Assembly (NCBI GenBank): GCA_948567375.1
Contig: OX419756.1
Coordinates: 72,952,552 to 73,016,551 of the forward strand
Reading direction: 5' to 3'
DNA: 64,000 bases
Source: Lunularia cruciata
Lineage: Eukaryota > Streptophyta > Marchantiopsida > Lunulariales > Lunulariaceae
Part shown: piece after piece, positions 1 to 12,239 of the stretch
Numbering within the stretch: position 1 is the stretch's first letter
How the letters are laid out: the number at the start of each line of letters is the position of its first letter
Notes under the pieces: generated by a model
Told to the model about the DNA's origin: nothing
The model's input: the letters and a program-made list of their open reading frames with translations, nothing else
Database searches by the model: none
Made by a program: the position numbers and the translations under genes

Positions 1-628
1 GTAGTCGTCTTAGGACTTCTCGCACATGATTCACATGTTCTGCCTCTGTCCTGCTATAGATTAAGATATCATCTAAGAACACCACCACGGACCGATCCAA
101 TAGTCCCTCCAACACTCGATGCATCTGATCCATGAAGACTGCTGGAGCATTAGTGAGTCCGAAAGGTAGAACTCTCTACTCAAAATGTCCATACCTTGTG
201 CGAAAAGCAGTCTTTTGCACGTCCTCTCCTTCAATAGGAATTTGCCAATAGCCGCTACGAAGATCCAGCTTGGAAAAGTAGCGTGCTCCACTTAGTTGAT
301 CAAGCAGGTCATCGATCCGAGGTAAGGGATATGCATTCTTCACGGTTTGCTTATTGAGCCCACGGTAATCAATACAGAAACGAAGTCCTCCATCCTTCTT
401 TGGAACAAATAGTACCGGTGCTCCCCACGGAGAGGTACTATGTCGTATGAAATCCTTCTCCAACAACTCTGTAAGTGTTGTTTGCAACTCATCCAACTCC
501 TTTGGTGAGAGCCGATAGATTGGTCTACTCACTGGGGTACTCCTTGGCAATAACTCGATCTTGAAGGGCATACCTCGATCGGAGGGTAATCCCTTTGGCA
601 GATCATCCGGAAACACATCTGCAAACTC
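1..628 (-). pseudogene. element A reverse transcriptase (partial)
   Basis: RNA-dependent DNA polymerase domain of the A pol protein. Readable landmarks are the fingers motif [20 protein letters not shown], the palm motif DLRSGYWQI and the catalytic FLDD box at 68-79 (the two Asp codons at 68-73), followed by [11 protein letters not shown]. Between palm and catalytic box a TAG at 176-178 interrupts the frame where an aromatic residue is expected; the frame continues unchanged after it. A second TAG at 629-631 separates RT from the upstream linker. The domain is cut by the window edge at position 1. Confidence 0.9.
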
Positions 629-720
629 CTAAACTATCCGATCAACCATTGCTTGATGCGGCACTTGGCCCTCCTCAGATTGTTCTTGTGTAATCGGCTT
701 GATCCACACTGCGAATACAG

Positions 721-900
721 ACTTATCTTCCTCCAAAGCTTGCTCTATGGCTGCTTCATTCACAAACTTCCCTTCTAGGGACTCATCTCTCTTCCAAGCT
801 TGCTCCATGGTTGCCTTCCTGGCAAACTTCCCATCTTGGGACTCATCTCCCTTCCAGATTTGCTCTATGGCTACCTTCTCGACAAACTTCCCATCTTGGG
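721..900 (-). repeat. 60-bp tandem repeat, 3 copies, in element A pol linker
   Basis: Three successive units of exactly 60 bp, differing by point changes only. On the coding strand each encodes 20 residues with core DGKF....A.MEQAW..DES, so the repeat preserves the pol frame between protease and RT. A length-variable acidic linker is the likeliest role. Confidence 0.85.
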
Positions 901-946
901 ACTGACTATTCTTAGGTGTCTTACTCAGAGGTGCCAGACAACCTAA

Positions 947-1362
947 TCAGAAATTCCTACCTTGGTGTTGTACTTGAATTTGGTGTCGGGTCCAATCAAA
1001 TTGAGCCTTATGACATTCAAGCCAAGGTAGACCTAGAATGATATCATAATGTAGAGGTGCCACTACGAACCTCATACACTCCAAATACTCCTTCCCAATC
1101 TTGAAGGTAACAGGATGCAAGGTGCGGAATGCAGAACCCTTTCTACCATCCGCCATCATCAAACTACTTCCAATCACTGGCCTGATAGGAATACCCAATT
1201 CCTTTGCCACTTGCATAGACATGCAATTCTCTGAACTTCCAGAATCAACCAAAATTCTACAACCCCGATTAGATATCATACCTTGCAAGTGAAGCAAACT
1301 TGCATAGGTCGAGCCTTCAATCCTATTGGAACTAATCAAGCTCCCAGTAGGCGGCTCGAAAT
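947..1362 (-). pseudogene. element A aspartic protease
   Basis: Retropepsin-type protease that would release gag and pol products. The active-site motif ILVDSGSSEN is at about 1235-1255 (catalytic Asp-Ser-Gly codons 1235-1246), and the second conserved stretch IILGLPWLE follows about 65 residues later. The domain is in a different frame from gag, overlapping the gag end by roughly 30 nt. That could be a genuine frameshift site or a later indel; no classical slippery heptamer is evident. A TGA at its 3' end (about 947-949) breaks the connection to the repeat linker. Confidence 0.85.
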
Positions 1363-1365
1363 CTC

Positions 1366-2265
1366 CTATTGGGATTCCTCGTTTCTCGGATCATTCCGCT
1401 CCACAACCTCCACTTGGGCAACTTGTCGAGGTCGTCCATTCTTGAGTGGACATTCAGCAATGCGATGCCCCAACTGTCGACAATAAAAGCAACCTCTATT
1501 TTGTTGTAATCTTTCTCTATCTGCTGTGCCAAGTGGTCTTCGCTGGATAGCATCAATCTCCATTGGTACCGGTTCTTCCACTCGTGGTACGGGTAGGTTT
1601 TGTGTAGGTCGAGGTCGAGACCAAGTTGTTGCAACTAAGGAATCAAAACGCTCAGCCAATTGCATGGCTTCTTCTACGTTCTGTGGCTCTCGCATGGTCA
1701 CCTCCAATCTGGTTCGTGACTTCAATCCTCGCACAAATCGATCCAGAACTTCACCTTCTTGGATATCTGGAATTTGCATGATGATATTCTGAAATTGTGT
1801 GATGTAGCTTCTCACCGAACCAATCTGCCTCAACTCCGCCAATTTATCTCGTGCAGCTCGGGTGGCATTTATAGTCTGAAATCGACCAAGTATTGCATCC
1901 TTGAATTCTGCCCATGTCAAAATTGGTGTAACAATTTGTCGTTCAGCTCTTTCTACTCGGAATCGCCACCAAAGTTTTGCCACGCCATCCAACTGGCTAG
2001 AAGCCAAGAGAATTTGTTTCCGCTCGTCTTGAAGATTGGTGGCTTCAAAGTAACGTTCACAGTCAAACACAAAATTCTCCACTATGCCTGGAACATTCTT
2101 GCCTTCAAACACCTTGGGTTTCGGAAATCGAATGCGATCTTCTCCATCTCAAACTGGCGCTCTGTCTATCTGTTCTCGTCGTTGCTGGTCTTGTTCATCC
2201 AACAATCGAGTAAGATGCTCGATTTGTTGTTGCATTGCAAGGATAACATCCGGTATTGTGGCCAT
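1366..2265 (-). pseudogene. element A gag with CCHC zinc knuckle
   Basis: Capsid/nucleocapsid precursor, 300 codons from ATG 2263-2265. It opens with a predicted helical segment (Ile/Gln/Leu rich), then the gag core with an FEGKNVP start and a WAEFK motif, and ends with the zinc knuckle CFYCRQLGHRIAEC (CX2CX4HX4C). One TGA at 2149-2151, codon 39, interrupts an otherwise open frame, so the start lies upstream of the longest open stretch. Confidence 0.88.
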
Positions 2266-2523
2266 TGCTACTACCCTAATCCACTACCCTCAATTTATCT
2301 AGTTGATTAACACATAGATACAACACGTCCACCGTTCTCCATAAGTCACAACTGGAAGTATCAAGGGTTCCTCTGACACGGTGATCATATGTAGAAAATC
2401 CTGCCCAAAGCGTGAGGTGATGAACTGTGTGAAACTATGCTTTGGTAATATCTGGACATGAAAGTCCCAATGGTTTGGCGGAAGTGGATTTGGTGGTCCA
2501 TAAATTCCATCCATCCCATTCTT

Positions 2524-2535
2524 GCTCTGATACCA
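2524..2535 (-). promoter_or_regulatory. element A primer-binding site (initiator Met tRNA)
   Basis: On the minus strand the bases TGGTATCAGAGC lie one base from the LTR end. They are complementary to the 3' end of plant initiator-Met tRNA and set the direction of the element and the LTR boundary. Confidence 0.9.
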
Positions 2536-2536
2536 A

Positions 2537-2958
2537 TGTAAAAGACCAAAACCGAGGAGAGAAATAGGAGAATGGAAATTCACATTGGGACACTTGAATG
2601 AGGGAAAACTCCGAATCCTAGCATGAGCTTCGGCCTTGGTATTTATAGGTAGCATACAAGACCCTTGAAGCTTCTCAAGAAGCTTCCTTGAGCCGCTTTC
2701 TTGGAGTGCAAGCCAAGTTAACTAGGAAGCTTCTCAAGAAGCTTCCTTCTAGAAGCCACCTACTTGGCGTGCAAGCTAAGCTAGTTAGAAGCTTCTAGAA
2801 GCTTCCTTCTAGAAGCTACCTGCTTAGGGCGCAAGTTAACTAGTTGGGAAGCTTCCTAAGAAGCTCCTTAGATGCTTCTAGAATATTCTAGGCTATTTTG
2901 TCTTATTCTCTACTTCGTAAGCCCGATTAACTTCGTCACTAAACTCCATATTGTTACA
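2537..2958 (-). repeat. element A 5' LTR
   Basis: A 422-bp LTR with ends TGTAA / TTACA. It holds several copies of a GAAGCTTC-rich 60-70 bp motif (GAAGCTTCTAGAAGC types). The right flank at 2959 is the interior of a B LTR. A solo copy lies at 17243-17760 and fragments at about 11095 and 48474. Confidence 0.9.
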
Positions 2959-3380
2959 CTAAAAGTCAAGTAAAGTCAAAAAGTATAAAGGAATATCTAT
3001 CCACATGGGCATATTTGACTAAGCATGTGATCTTATCTTGACCCAACCACTAAGTCAAGGATTCCTTCACATGGGCTATCCTTAGATGATAAAAGAATCC
3101 AAAACAAAAAGGCTTGCAGGTCCAAGAGTTCTCAACTATTTCCTCAAAGCCAAACACCTAAGAATAATACCAAGTCAACATGCTAGAATTCAAAATAGTG
3201 GTGCTCATCTTTTCTAGTTCCTCTAAAGTAAGGTCCCCTCTATATTAGTTATGACTAACTTTAGCTAATCATGACTAATGTAGAACCATCCTTTATCTCT
3301 CTATAAATAATATCTCTCAAGTACTTGTAATACCAAGCTAAATATCATAATACCACATACATGCACAAATGGGTGTTACA
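2959..3380 (-). repeat. right half of a family B LTR (split by element A)
   Basis: Matches the last about 420 bp of the B LTR, from AAAAGTCAAGTAAAGTC to the end GGGTGTTACA at 3371-3380. The left half must lie left of the window, beyond element A. The flank at 3381 is element D integrase, so this B copy was inserted in D. Confidence 0.9.
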
Positions 3381-4340
3381 GCACATGAATCATTTTGCTA
3401 AGGAGGTCAACAAAGACTATGATGGAGTCAAACCCTAAGGTAGTCTTGGGAAATTTGCAAAGCAAATCCATGCTTACCTGTTCACAATGTTGTGTAGGAG
3501 TAGGAAGGGGTTGAAGGAGTCCTATGGGAGCTTTGTTAGGAGCTTTATTTCATTGACATAGTAAGCAGCTTCAAATATACTCCATCACATCATTGCTCAT
3601 CTTGGGCTAGTAGCAATGGTATTTGGCTGCATCTAAGGTCTTGTCTACTCCTACATGACTTGCAATAGTGTAATCATGACATTCATTAGGATGGTAGTTC
3701 TTACGGCCGTTTCCTATGGGATCCATAACCTGCCACCACAAAAAGCAAGTCCTTGGGTACTAGTGATACCTTTGGATGATTGAGCTTGTACAACCTATGG
3801 GTGAGTTTTTGTAGTAGCAAGAATTCTTGGCCAAAATTTAAGGTTCATCTTGACTTCTACCACCAGATTCTTTACCATGGGCATTCAGGTAAATGCATCT
3901 ACAAGTTGCTTCTTGCCTTCCACATATGTGATTGTCACGTTCAACCTTTGTTTACACTCCACTCACCAAATTTGTCAATGAGATAGATCTTTTTGCCTCT
4001 CTAGGTAGACTAGAGGTTTTTGATCGGTCTCAACTACAAATGCCTTCTTGCCAAGATAATGCTTCCAATGCTTGGTTGCCAAGACAATGGCCAACTCCTC
4101 TTGTTCAATGATGCAATCAACTCTTCTTGTTCAATGCCGGTAACAACTTTTGAGAGAAATATGCAATTGGGTACCATCTATCATACCACTCTTGTTATAG
4201 GAGTGCTCCTATTGCTATGCTTGATGCATCTATAGCCAACTTGATTGGACGTTTTGGGTTATACTATTTCAAGATTGGTGCATCTAGTAATGCATCTTCA
4301 ATTCCTAAAAGGCCAATTTGAGTGTGGTTCACCATATCCA
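3381..4340 (-). pseudogene. element D integrase N-terminus and RNase H remnants
   Basis: Minus-strand reading gives HVGVDKTLDAAKYHCY (integrase zinc-binding region) and then VSMDLLCKFPK with the first core Asp at about 3451-3471; the rest of the core was removed by the B insertion. RNase H is only dimly readable at 3900-4340. Broken by many stops. Confidence 0.65.
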
Positions 4341-4353
4341 CTTGTTTCCCTTG

Positions 4354-5160
4354 TCAAGTAGTGCCATTAGAGGTTGTGCCACCTTGAAGAATTCTTTGAC
4401 AAAGTGCCAATAGAACCCCATCAACCTTAAGAAAATCTTGACTTGAGTCTAATTTTCTAGAGGACTTTATTAAAATGACCTCTATTTTATCTATTAATAC
4501 TTGGATACCTTTTGCACTTACTTTATGCCCCAAGGAGTCTACTTCAGACTTGCCAAACTTACACTTTGAGATTTTGGCATACAATTGATTCTATTGTAGG
4601 ATCTAGAGAACTTCTTGCAAATATTGTTTGTGTTCCATCATTGTACTACTATAGACAAGGATATCATCTAGGTAAAAAAATAGATTTATCCAATTATGGA
4701 AAAAATATGTCACTCATCAAACTCATGAAAGTGGTTAGTGCATCGATGAGGCCAAATGGAATCATTAGGTACTCAAAGTGACCATACCTTGTTCAAAAGG
4801 CAGTCTTTTGGACGTCTTCTTCTACATCTAGATTTGGTTGTAAATGCTCTACATATCAAGTTTGGTGAAGTGTTTTGCCCCATTGAGTTGATCAAACAGG
4901 TCATCCATGCAAAGTAAGGTGTATTCATTCTTCATTGTTTGTTGATTTAGGCACCAATAGTCAATGCACATGTGTATTGTACCATCTTTTTTCTTCACAA
5001 ACAAGACAAGAGCCCCATATAGTGATATTTTGGGTTGGATAAACCCTTTTTGCATCATATCCTTGATTTGAGCCTTACACTCCTCCAACTCATGAGGTGA
5101 TAGAAAATATGAGGCCTTACAAGGAAGTGTCCTCTTAGGAATTATCTTGATTTATGATCA
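4354..5160 (-). pseudogene. element D reverse transcriptase
   Basis: The N-terminal part reads [19 protein letters not shown] (a decayed form of the Gypsy fingers motif), then [17 protein letters not shown]. The catalytic YLDDILVYS box is at 4650-4674 (YLDD codons 4663-4674) in another frame. The thumb region KCKFGKSEVDSLGH follows at about 4530-4570. At least two frameshifts. Confidence 0.8.
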
Positions 5161-5492
5161 ACTCTCCTTTTTGGTGGTAATCTTGAGAGTAGGTCATTTG
5201 TGAGAACATCTTGAAACTCATTGACCACATCTCTCAATTTCTTAGGAATTTGTCTATTGAGTTTTGCACCCTAAACTTCTCTTATTAGGCCCACGTAAAT
5301 CTATCTGTCTTATAGATAGTTGTTGTGTCTATGACATATAGAGATAATTCTTGCCTTTATGCTCTCTTTAACTCCAATGGTCTTCCATTGGCAAGTCCTC
5401 ACTACTTTCTTCCTCCAATCAATTGTGGGGTTGTGGTTTTCTATCCACAACATACTTGGGATTGCATCATAATGAGCTAACCGTATCACTCG

Positions 5493-5760
5493 CTACTCAA
5501 TTGCTTCTTGATACTCTCCTACATAAAGTGCTACCTTTCTAGGTAATGACTCAATACTCTTTCTTTGCCCATTAGGTAATTCTACTTCCTCATTCTCATC
5601 CTTCTCTAGATCCATCTCCAACCTTATTGCAACAAAGTGAGACAAGAAATTATCTATTGCTCCAAGGTCTATCAATACTCTCACTTGATTATCTTTTGAG
5701 ACTCCATTAACAACAATCAATTGTGAGCTTATCTTTCTCAATCTCTTCATACTTAACCTC
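5493..5760 (-). pseudogene. element D aspartic protease
   Basis: Retropepsin fold segment with VRVLIDLGAIDNFLS. The active site is D-L-G-A, where families have D-S/T-G-A, so the Ser/Thr next to the catalytic Asp is lost. It lies between gag and RT as expected. Confidence 0.75.
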
Positions 5761-5879
5761 TTCCTTCTCCCGCTATTTTTCTTTTCATTGAGCTAGTAAG
5801 ATTGCAAGGTACATTTATTGGTCATCTTCACTTTTGAGGTGATTTCCACATCCTCCTCTTCAATTCTTCTCTCCATGTT

Positions 5880-7160
5880 CTTCAAAGATTGCCTATATGG
5901 AGGCTGAGAGCCTCTAGGAAAATGAGTTTGAAAATTGATGGTGAGGTGCACAACTTGACCACAATTGCAACAACAATGTTGTTCTACCCAAGTCCCTTCT
6001 CCTTGTGGGATCCCATCTCTCCTTTCTTTAACTTGTCCTTGTTCTCCTTAGGATGGTTGTGCTCCTTGTTCTCTAAATTGAATATTGCCCAATTTCATAG
6101 GAAGTGGTCCAACAAAGTGTTGTGTTCCAGCTTGATAATGTTGAGTCAAGATGACACCTTCACCTCCTCCTAATGCCCTTACTATTCTTTGAGCACAAAC
6201 AATGGCTTCAAAAACTGTACAAGGGTTTTGTACCATTATTTCTTGGCAGATTTGCTCTTTCAACCCTTATCTAAAACTTTCTAGAGCTTCTATTGGACTC
6301 ATGTCAGTTACTACAACCTATAAATCAAGGAATGGCTCCACATATTCTTGTACACTATTTTTTTTGCTTCAACCTCCATAGTTGGGTTTGGGCCATTTGC
6401 ACCAAATCCACTGATTGGAAGTTCTTCAATAGCCTTTCTTGCATGGCCATCCAAGTGACCTCCCTTCCTTCTACCAACATAGATTGTTCCTAAGCCTTGT
6501 ACCATGTGAGGGCTTTATCGGTCAAGTACTCACATACAAACAATTAAAAGTATCAATTCATTCTTTAAATCCAATTCTACACAACTCCCATGAAACATTG
6601 TACCTTTTAATGCTTGATGTTGCAAGTTTTCTTCATCCATAGTAACAATGTGGCCTCATTGTTGACCGAGGTTGGTGTCCTTGGCATGAGTGACTCTCCA
6701 TGTGCTTTGGTCGCTGGTACTGGGTTTTGGGATGAATCTCCTTTGTGCATTGCCTGATCATTCCTAAAGGTACATACTTGACTTTGCAATGCTTCTATGG
6801 TCATCTTGATCTCATGAAACTTGTTCAACATTCCCTAAATTCCTTGCATCAATTCTTGCAATTGCGGATCCATGATTCTTACACACAACATTGCTCAATT
6901 GCTACTTCCTACTTCAATAGAGAGTTAATATGATCACTCTAGAGGGAACTTTGACTATTGGAACTACCATTGGGACTTTAGAGGCTATCACTTGTTGATA
7001 GTATTTGTCATCAAAATTGTGAACTACAAAATCCATAAACGTCACTTTTGATCTGACCACATAATGGATTTTTACTTGAGTGTTGAAAGAGAGAGGATTT
7101 AGTATATTCAAATCCATCATAATAGAATGTAGATTGTCAATCCCACTCTCTATCATAGAT
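5880..7160 (-). pseudogene. element D gag remnants
   Basis: Broken frames at 6914-7156, 6607-6831, 6311-6505 and 6048-6263 line up between the primer site and the protease. A nucleocapsid knuckle CCNCGQVVHLTIN is visible near 5928-5970 with the last Cys changed to Phe. No continuous frame survives. Confidence 0.65.
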
Positions 7161-7461
7161 CATGATTGGGAAAATCATTGGGTTTGGTGAATTCATCATT
7201 ATATCCATGAACTCTGCTCCAAAATGAAAAACAAGATAACTCTCACTTGCTCACGTTGGATGTACATAATCTTGATGTGGAATGAATTCAAGAATGGAAA
7301 GTGGGGTGCTGGATATTTTCCTCCCCGAGCCTCCATCCCATCCTCTCTCTTGCACATTCATAATCTATCAATTACACTATGGTGTCTCTCTTAAAAAATT
7401 ACTAAGTCTTAGTAGCCCATGTTCTTCCAAGAGGGATGATCCGCTCTTTTGGATTGAAACA

Positions 7462-7476
7462 CTTGCTTTGATACCA
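7462..7476 (-). promoter_or_regulatory. element D primer-binding site
   Basis: Minus strand TGGTATCAAAGCAAG, one mismatch from the initiator-Met primer site of element A, separated by one base from the LTR. Confidence 0.85.
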
Positions 7477-7477
7477 T

Positions 7478-8232
7478 TATAATCTTCCAAGGATAGGAGA
7501 CATTAAGAGAAACACAAAAGGAGAAACACACAATTTCACACTCAACCTCCGATGCCCCCAAAGGAGCACCTTGAATGTATTATATAGCAAAGGAGACTTC
7601 CTCAAAGGAAGTTCCACCCTTGGATCAGATACATGGATTGTTGACATGTCAGCAATCTCTACCCTTAGATTAGTTGCATGCATGGGTGACACATTGTTTT
7701 TGATCTTATTTGGCTGGTCAAACCCTCTTTGACCAAAGAGAATCTTTAGGGAATCTTCTTATAGGAATCTCTAAATTGCATGGGTGAGATACCATTGGAA
7801 AGCTCTCAATGAGATGAACCTAGGGAGAGGGAAGTCGGGCTTTACATCTATCAAGGAAGGGGGAATGTGCACATTTTTGAGGCCTAATTCATCCATTTAG
7901 GCCTCCAAAATTAGCTTTGAAGTTTCCAAGCTATTTTTGATTGCTGCTTTATTAGTAGAAGTCCTCTTTTGGTGACACTTCTATCTAATATACCTAGCCT
8001 ATCATGTATAATATCTTTCCAAATGTTACCAAGCCAATTTTCACCTCTAGATGATATATTTAGCTTTTGGTATTACAAATTTAGGCTATTTTTTACTCTT
8101 GCCTTATTTGTAAAAGTACTCTTTTGGTGACACCTCTATCTGATCTACCTAGCCTATCATACATAAAATTCTTCCAGGTGTTATCATGCCAATTTTCACC
8201 TCTAGCTAATATGTCTAGCTATTGGTATTACA
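7478..8232 (-). repeat. element D 5' LTR with internal tandem duplication
   Basis: Aligns with the D solo LTR at 48923-50243. The last about 150 bp (7928-8077) are repeated at about 8083-8232, each ending GGTATTACA, while the solo copy has one. So this copy gained a tandem duplication of the LTR end, or an older D LTR end lies next to it. Confidence 0.8.
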
Positions 8233-9480
8233 ACTACTTGGGGATTCTTCCTTTCTGTCTTTGGTGCTTTCTTTGGAGTCTGACTTGATGAAGCTCACTT
8301 TTTTTTTGTGTATGAAATTAACCACCACTTCCTTCACCTCCATGAATATGCCATACTCAAAAAAATCTACATTTACATCTTGAGGATTCATTGTTGTTGT
8401 TGGTCCTTTGAATTGAGCTGCAAAATACTCCTCCAAACGGAAATGATTGCCTAATGTCTTCCTCTCATCTTCTCTCAGCAAATTCAACCCCATATAGAAG
8501 TGAATTGCAAATGGAGCAAGTAGGTGGTTCCTCCATCCTCCTCAAACTCCTTGATCATAGACCAGGCCTACCAATATAACATATATGCCTAGTTTATAGT
8601 TTCTTCATGACAAAAGTACTCAAACAATATTGCTTGGTTTATGGTGAGATAGGTAGTTCACTTGGAGAAAAAAAGGTTTCATCAAGTACTAGAATATAAA
8701 CCAATCAAACTGATCCTTGAAGGTTGCTACTCTCCAACCATTACTTGTAGATCTCTAATTGAGAAGGATTCAACTATCTTTGTGTTGAACTCTTCTCACA
8801 TGTCTCAAAATTTAACGTCTATGATCATTGCCCTAGAGAGACATGTGTCACCTCCTAACACTATCCTCCGGTGCTCTTCTTCCCAAATGTAAGGATTAAC
8901 CTAAAGATCACTAATGCTCTGTCATTCCTTTTCCTCATCTCCCAAATGATTACAGTCAAATCTAATTCCCAATTCCAAAGCAAGAACATCAAATGTTTGC
9001 TCTAAAGCAAATCACTCTTTGCTCTCATTGCACTTTTTTCTATTCTTGATGGTCAAAAGATCACCTCAAAGAAATTCCTCATTGTTTTCTTTTCTCAAAC
9101 CATCTTTGTACCAGGGATGCTACAACCAAAAAGAACTATGAATTGCAAGCGGTCTAAAATACCGGAGTGTTCTTTAGAATGCTCTTGAAAATTCTTGGCA
9201 AGGTTGAACTTACTCAGCTGGCACTCAGTTTTATAGTTAGGGATTCTTTGGTAACAGTCTTCAATGGATGAGCCATCATTGTCAACATGTGATAATTCTT
9301 TGATGTGTATCAACAGTGGCAATTCTTTATCCAAGTGGGGGCACAATTCAAATTTGCATACTGACTTTGGTTCCTGAGAACATTTGCTCCTAAGACTCTT
9401 TGCCCTTGTATCCTTTGTACCCGACCGCTCTTTGAACCTGACTTCTATCCAAATAAGTACATAGATAAAATCCAAAGAAC
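8233..9480 (-). pseudogene. unidentified coding remnant, family F (minus copy)
   Basis: Frames at 8233-8493 and 9095-9475 are joined by decayed sequence. The reading EEFDGG-like acidic stretch, then TYL and FAIHFYMGLNL (8481-8513) matches a separate plus-strand copy at 12361-12426, so this is a real coding family. I do not recognise it. No catalytic motif or membrane segment is visible. Its left side is cut by the LTR of element D. Confidence 0.45.
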
Positions 9481-11090
9481 ACCCTTACAAGGAGTTTCTT
9501 CTACCAACCCCTCTTTGGACCTGACTTCTATGTGTCAAAATAAGAACATAGATTAAATTAAAATAACACACATACAAGGAGTTTCTTCAACTTAATGTGA
9601 AAATAACTTGCTCTATCTTCATCTAAAGAACTAAATACAATGCAATTTTTGCAAAAAAGTAGGCACACAAGCTTCTCTTTGACTTATTTCATGCTCTTTA
9701 TACTCTTCTTCTACTTACAAAGTGTCCTTCTTTAACTCCATTATAGATACATTTCTAAACCAAAAGAAGTATACTACTTTGCTTCTTTGGTATATTATAA
9801 TTTTTAGAATACTAAAAAAATGCATGCATTAAAATTAGGACTAGTTTAGACTTTCTTATTTCTTCTTTTTAGTCAAAGACATGCTCAATTTTTCAATGAT
9901 AGGATTATTATGTCTCTCAATTTTGTGATATAATTGTGTTCCTTGTTGTTAAGGAGAGTTCTAGAAAATTAAGAAGAGTTTCCTTCTTTTAAAGGGGAGA
10001 AGTTTCCTTTTGTAGTTTCTCTTGCATAAAAATACACATGGTAGGTTCTTATAAAGAATTTGAAGTTAGATATATAAGAACTTAGAAAAGTGACAAAAAT
10101 TGAAAAAATGATCTAAAACTCATTTTATTATTGAAAATTGTCTCATAAATTTCTTAAATCCTGTACTTATCTATTTTACTCCATCTTCATAAAAAATTTC
10201 TCTTTGAATCTACTTATCCACTGAAAATTTTCTTCAAGTCTAATTCCCCAAGCACAAAGGTCAACACCACAAAATCAATAATAGGATCTAAGAACTCAAA
10301 TTTCTATTTCCAAACTTCATAAGTCCATTTTAGAATCCAAATATCAAAATATACTAACTTAAAAATCCAAATCTCAGAACTCAAGTATGCAAACCTAGAA
10401 GTAAAAATTTCAAGTTTTACTTACATATAGATCCAATATATAATTAAGATAAATATCTATTTAGAGTAATATCTATTCTTGATATCAATAGACTATAAAA
10501 TACCCTTGAAGAAAATAAGAATATTATTCAGTTTGGTTTGTGATAAGGGAATATCATGCTAGTTTGATATTTATGTCATGCATGAACACTTGATTTGAGT
10601 CCTACAACCCATGATATACAATTCTGTTTATTACAACAATATGGAATTTAAAAAATTTGATGAAACCTATTATATATTCTATATATTTAGCTCTCAATAG
10701 ACTTTATCTCCATTGATAATGTTAATTAATTATTTTTATTTTTATCTTAATTTTTTAGCTTGATCTAAAGCTAAATGACTATCACAAAATGAAATGTGAA
10801 ATTTCACAAAAAATAACTTATCAATTCTTGTTGAATACTCATTCATCATCATTTTTTGGCTATATTTATTATATTTATTGCAAACTAAGACTATCAATTG
10901 CCTTATTAGCCATATCAAGGGAGAAAAAGGAGGCAAATATTATACTCAAGAAAAAAGAAGTAGAAAGAATAAAAAGCACTAAAAATGCATAAAAGAAGAA
11001 TAGGCATAAGTTATAAGGAAGAATTGCAAAGCCCCATACCAAAGTAAAAGTAAAACCAACCAAATTTGATATATAACTTAAATAATTTAA
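9481..11090. other. AT-rich stretch without recognisable gene
   Basis: Strongly AT-rich, with short broken frames only on both strands. Open stretches at 10742-11063 are low-complexity Lys/Phe shadows. I see no LTR ends, repeats or motifs. Confidence 0.6.
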
Positions 11091-11094
11091 TGTT

Positions 11095-11250
11095 GAATTA
11101 TATGATAAAGGTCTTCAAAATATTCTAAGAATGTTCTAAAAGCATCTAGGAAGCATCTTTGTGAGAAGCTTCTAGTAGCTTTCCAAGGATTGAGTAACTT
11201 GTATGTCAAGTTGACTACTTTCTTAGCTTGTACACCAAGTAAATAGCTAT
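11095..11250 (+). repeat. diverged A-type LTR fragment
   Basis: Contains AATATTCTAAGAATGTTCTA and AAGCATCTAGGAAGC in the order of an A LTR read on the plus strand, followed by GAGAAGCTTCTAGTAGC. Ends are not preserved. From 11250 to 12240 nothing can be assigned. Confidence 0.5.
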
Positions 11251-12239
11251 GATGCCCACCTTTCTCCAAGAAATATTTTTCTTTATTGTTCTCTCTCTTT
11301 TCCACAAGGATATGGCAGGATAATTGCTCATTCAAGAAAGAAAACCTCTTAATTGAAGTTTTCTTTGGAGATGTGCATATACATGCAAGTGTATAAAGGA
11401 TCAAGCACAAAAACAAAGGTATTACCAAGGTAGAATGCCAAAGGTGTCAAGTTTGAAGAGTGGTTGGTGGTAAAGAACATAAGTACAAAGGTTCTTCAAA
11501 CCCAAAGGCCCAAAACCTCAAACATCTTTGGATTTGAAGATTGTACACCACTTTGAATGTGCTACCACTTGGATAAGAATTGCCAATGAAAACCAATTAT
11601 GTTCATCAAAGTGTGAATGTGTGGAGTGTGATTACTCACCTACTAAGTGAAAACCCTTGGCTATAAAGTCAAGAGCACTTGGAGTAATTTCAGTTTTTAC
11701 CAACAAGTTTTAGTCTTGATCTCAAAGAGTGCCTAGCAATCCTAGACCTTTGTAGTTTTAGGTAGTTTTTCACAGCCCTTTGTAGTTGTCAAAAATAAAC
11801 CTTTGCACCCAATTGGAAACAAAGTGTTTGTTCAAAATCCATAAGAAAGATCCTTGAGGTAATTTTGTGTACCCCAACTATAAAAAAATTTCAATTTACA
11901 ATAGGAGTAAACTGATCTAGAGAACAAATCTCTCCTTCTTACTCTAGAATTGAAAATTAAGTGATTTTGGACTTATCCATGAGATAAAGTGGGAGAAAGG
12001 ATAGAGGGAACACTTTAAATGTATAGCAAGGAATTGAAGTAATGTCCTTAGTTTGGACGTAGGTCCATATGGGTACATGACTTTAGATACAAAGTTTGGG
12101 CCTATAAGCAAGGAGATGAATGCCTGAATTTTGGAGCCCTTTTATGAAAAATTGTCCACTATAAATGGTTGGATAGTGTGCAATCACAAGGAATCAACTT
12201 GGAAAGTGGTTGTGGAGTAAGTGATGAAGCTATTTTGAC

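Larger units (their letters stand above)
1..2958 (-). mobile_element. Ty3/Gypsy element A, 5' portion
   Basis: On the minus strand the order is LTR (2537-2958), initiator-Met primer site, gag, protease, then RT, which runs off the left edge; RNase H, integrase and the 3' LTR lie outside the window. The order PR-RT and the gag zinc knuckle place it in Ty3/Gypsy. The sequence right of the LTR resumes in the middle of a B-family LTR, so A was inserted into B. In-frame stops at 2149-2151, 629-631 and 176-178 show a dead copy that is still easy to read, suggesting moderate age. Confidence 0.9.
3381..8232 (-). mobile_element. Ty3/Gypsy element D, decayed
   Basis: Minus-strand order: LTR 7478-8232, primer site 7462-7476, gag, protease, RT, RNase H, start of integrase, then cut at 3380 by a B insertion. 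Numerous stops and frameshifts in every domain make it one of the oldest layers. A D solo LTR at 48923-50243 confirms the LTR. Confidence 0.85.

Noticed and set aside
9095-9475. 126-codon minus frame as a host gene
   Set aside because: Lies next to F-type sequence in the same orientation, with no exon structure or domain; kept only as part of F remnant.
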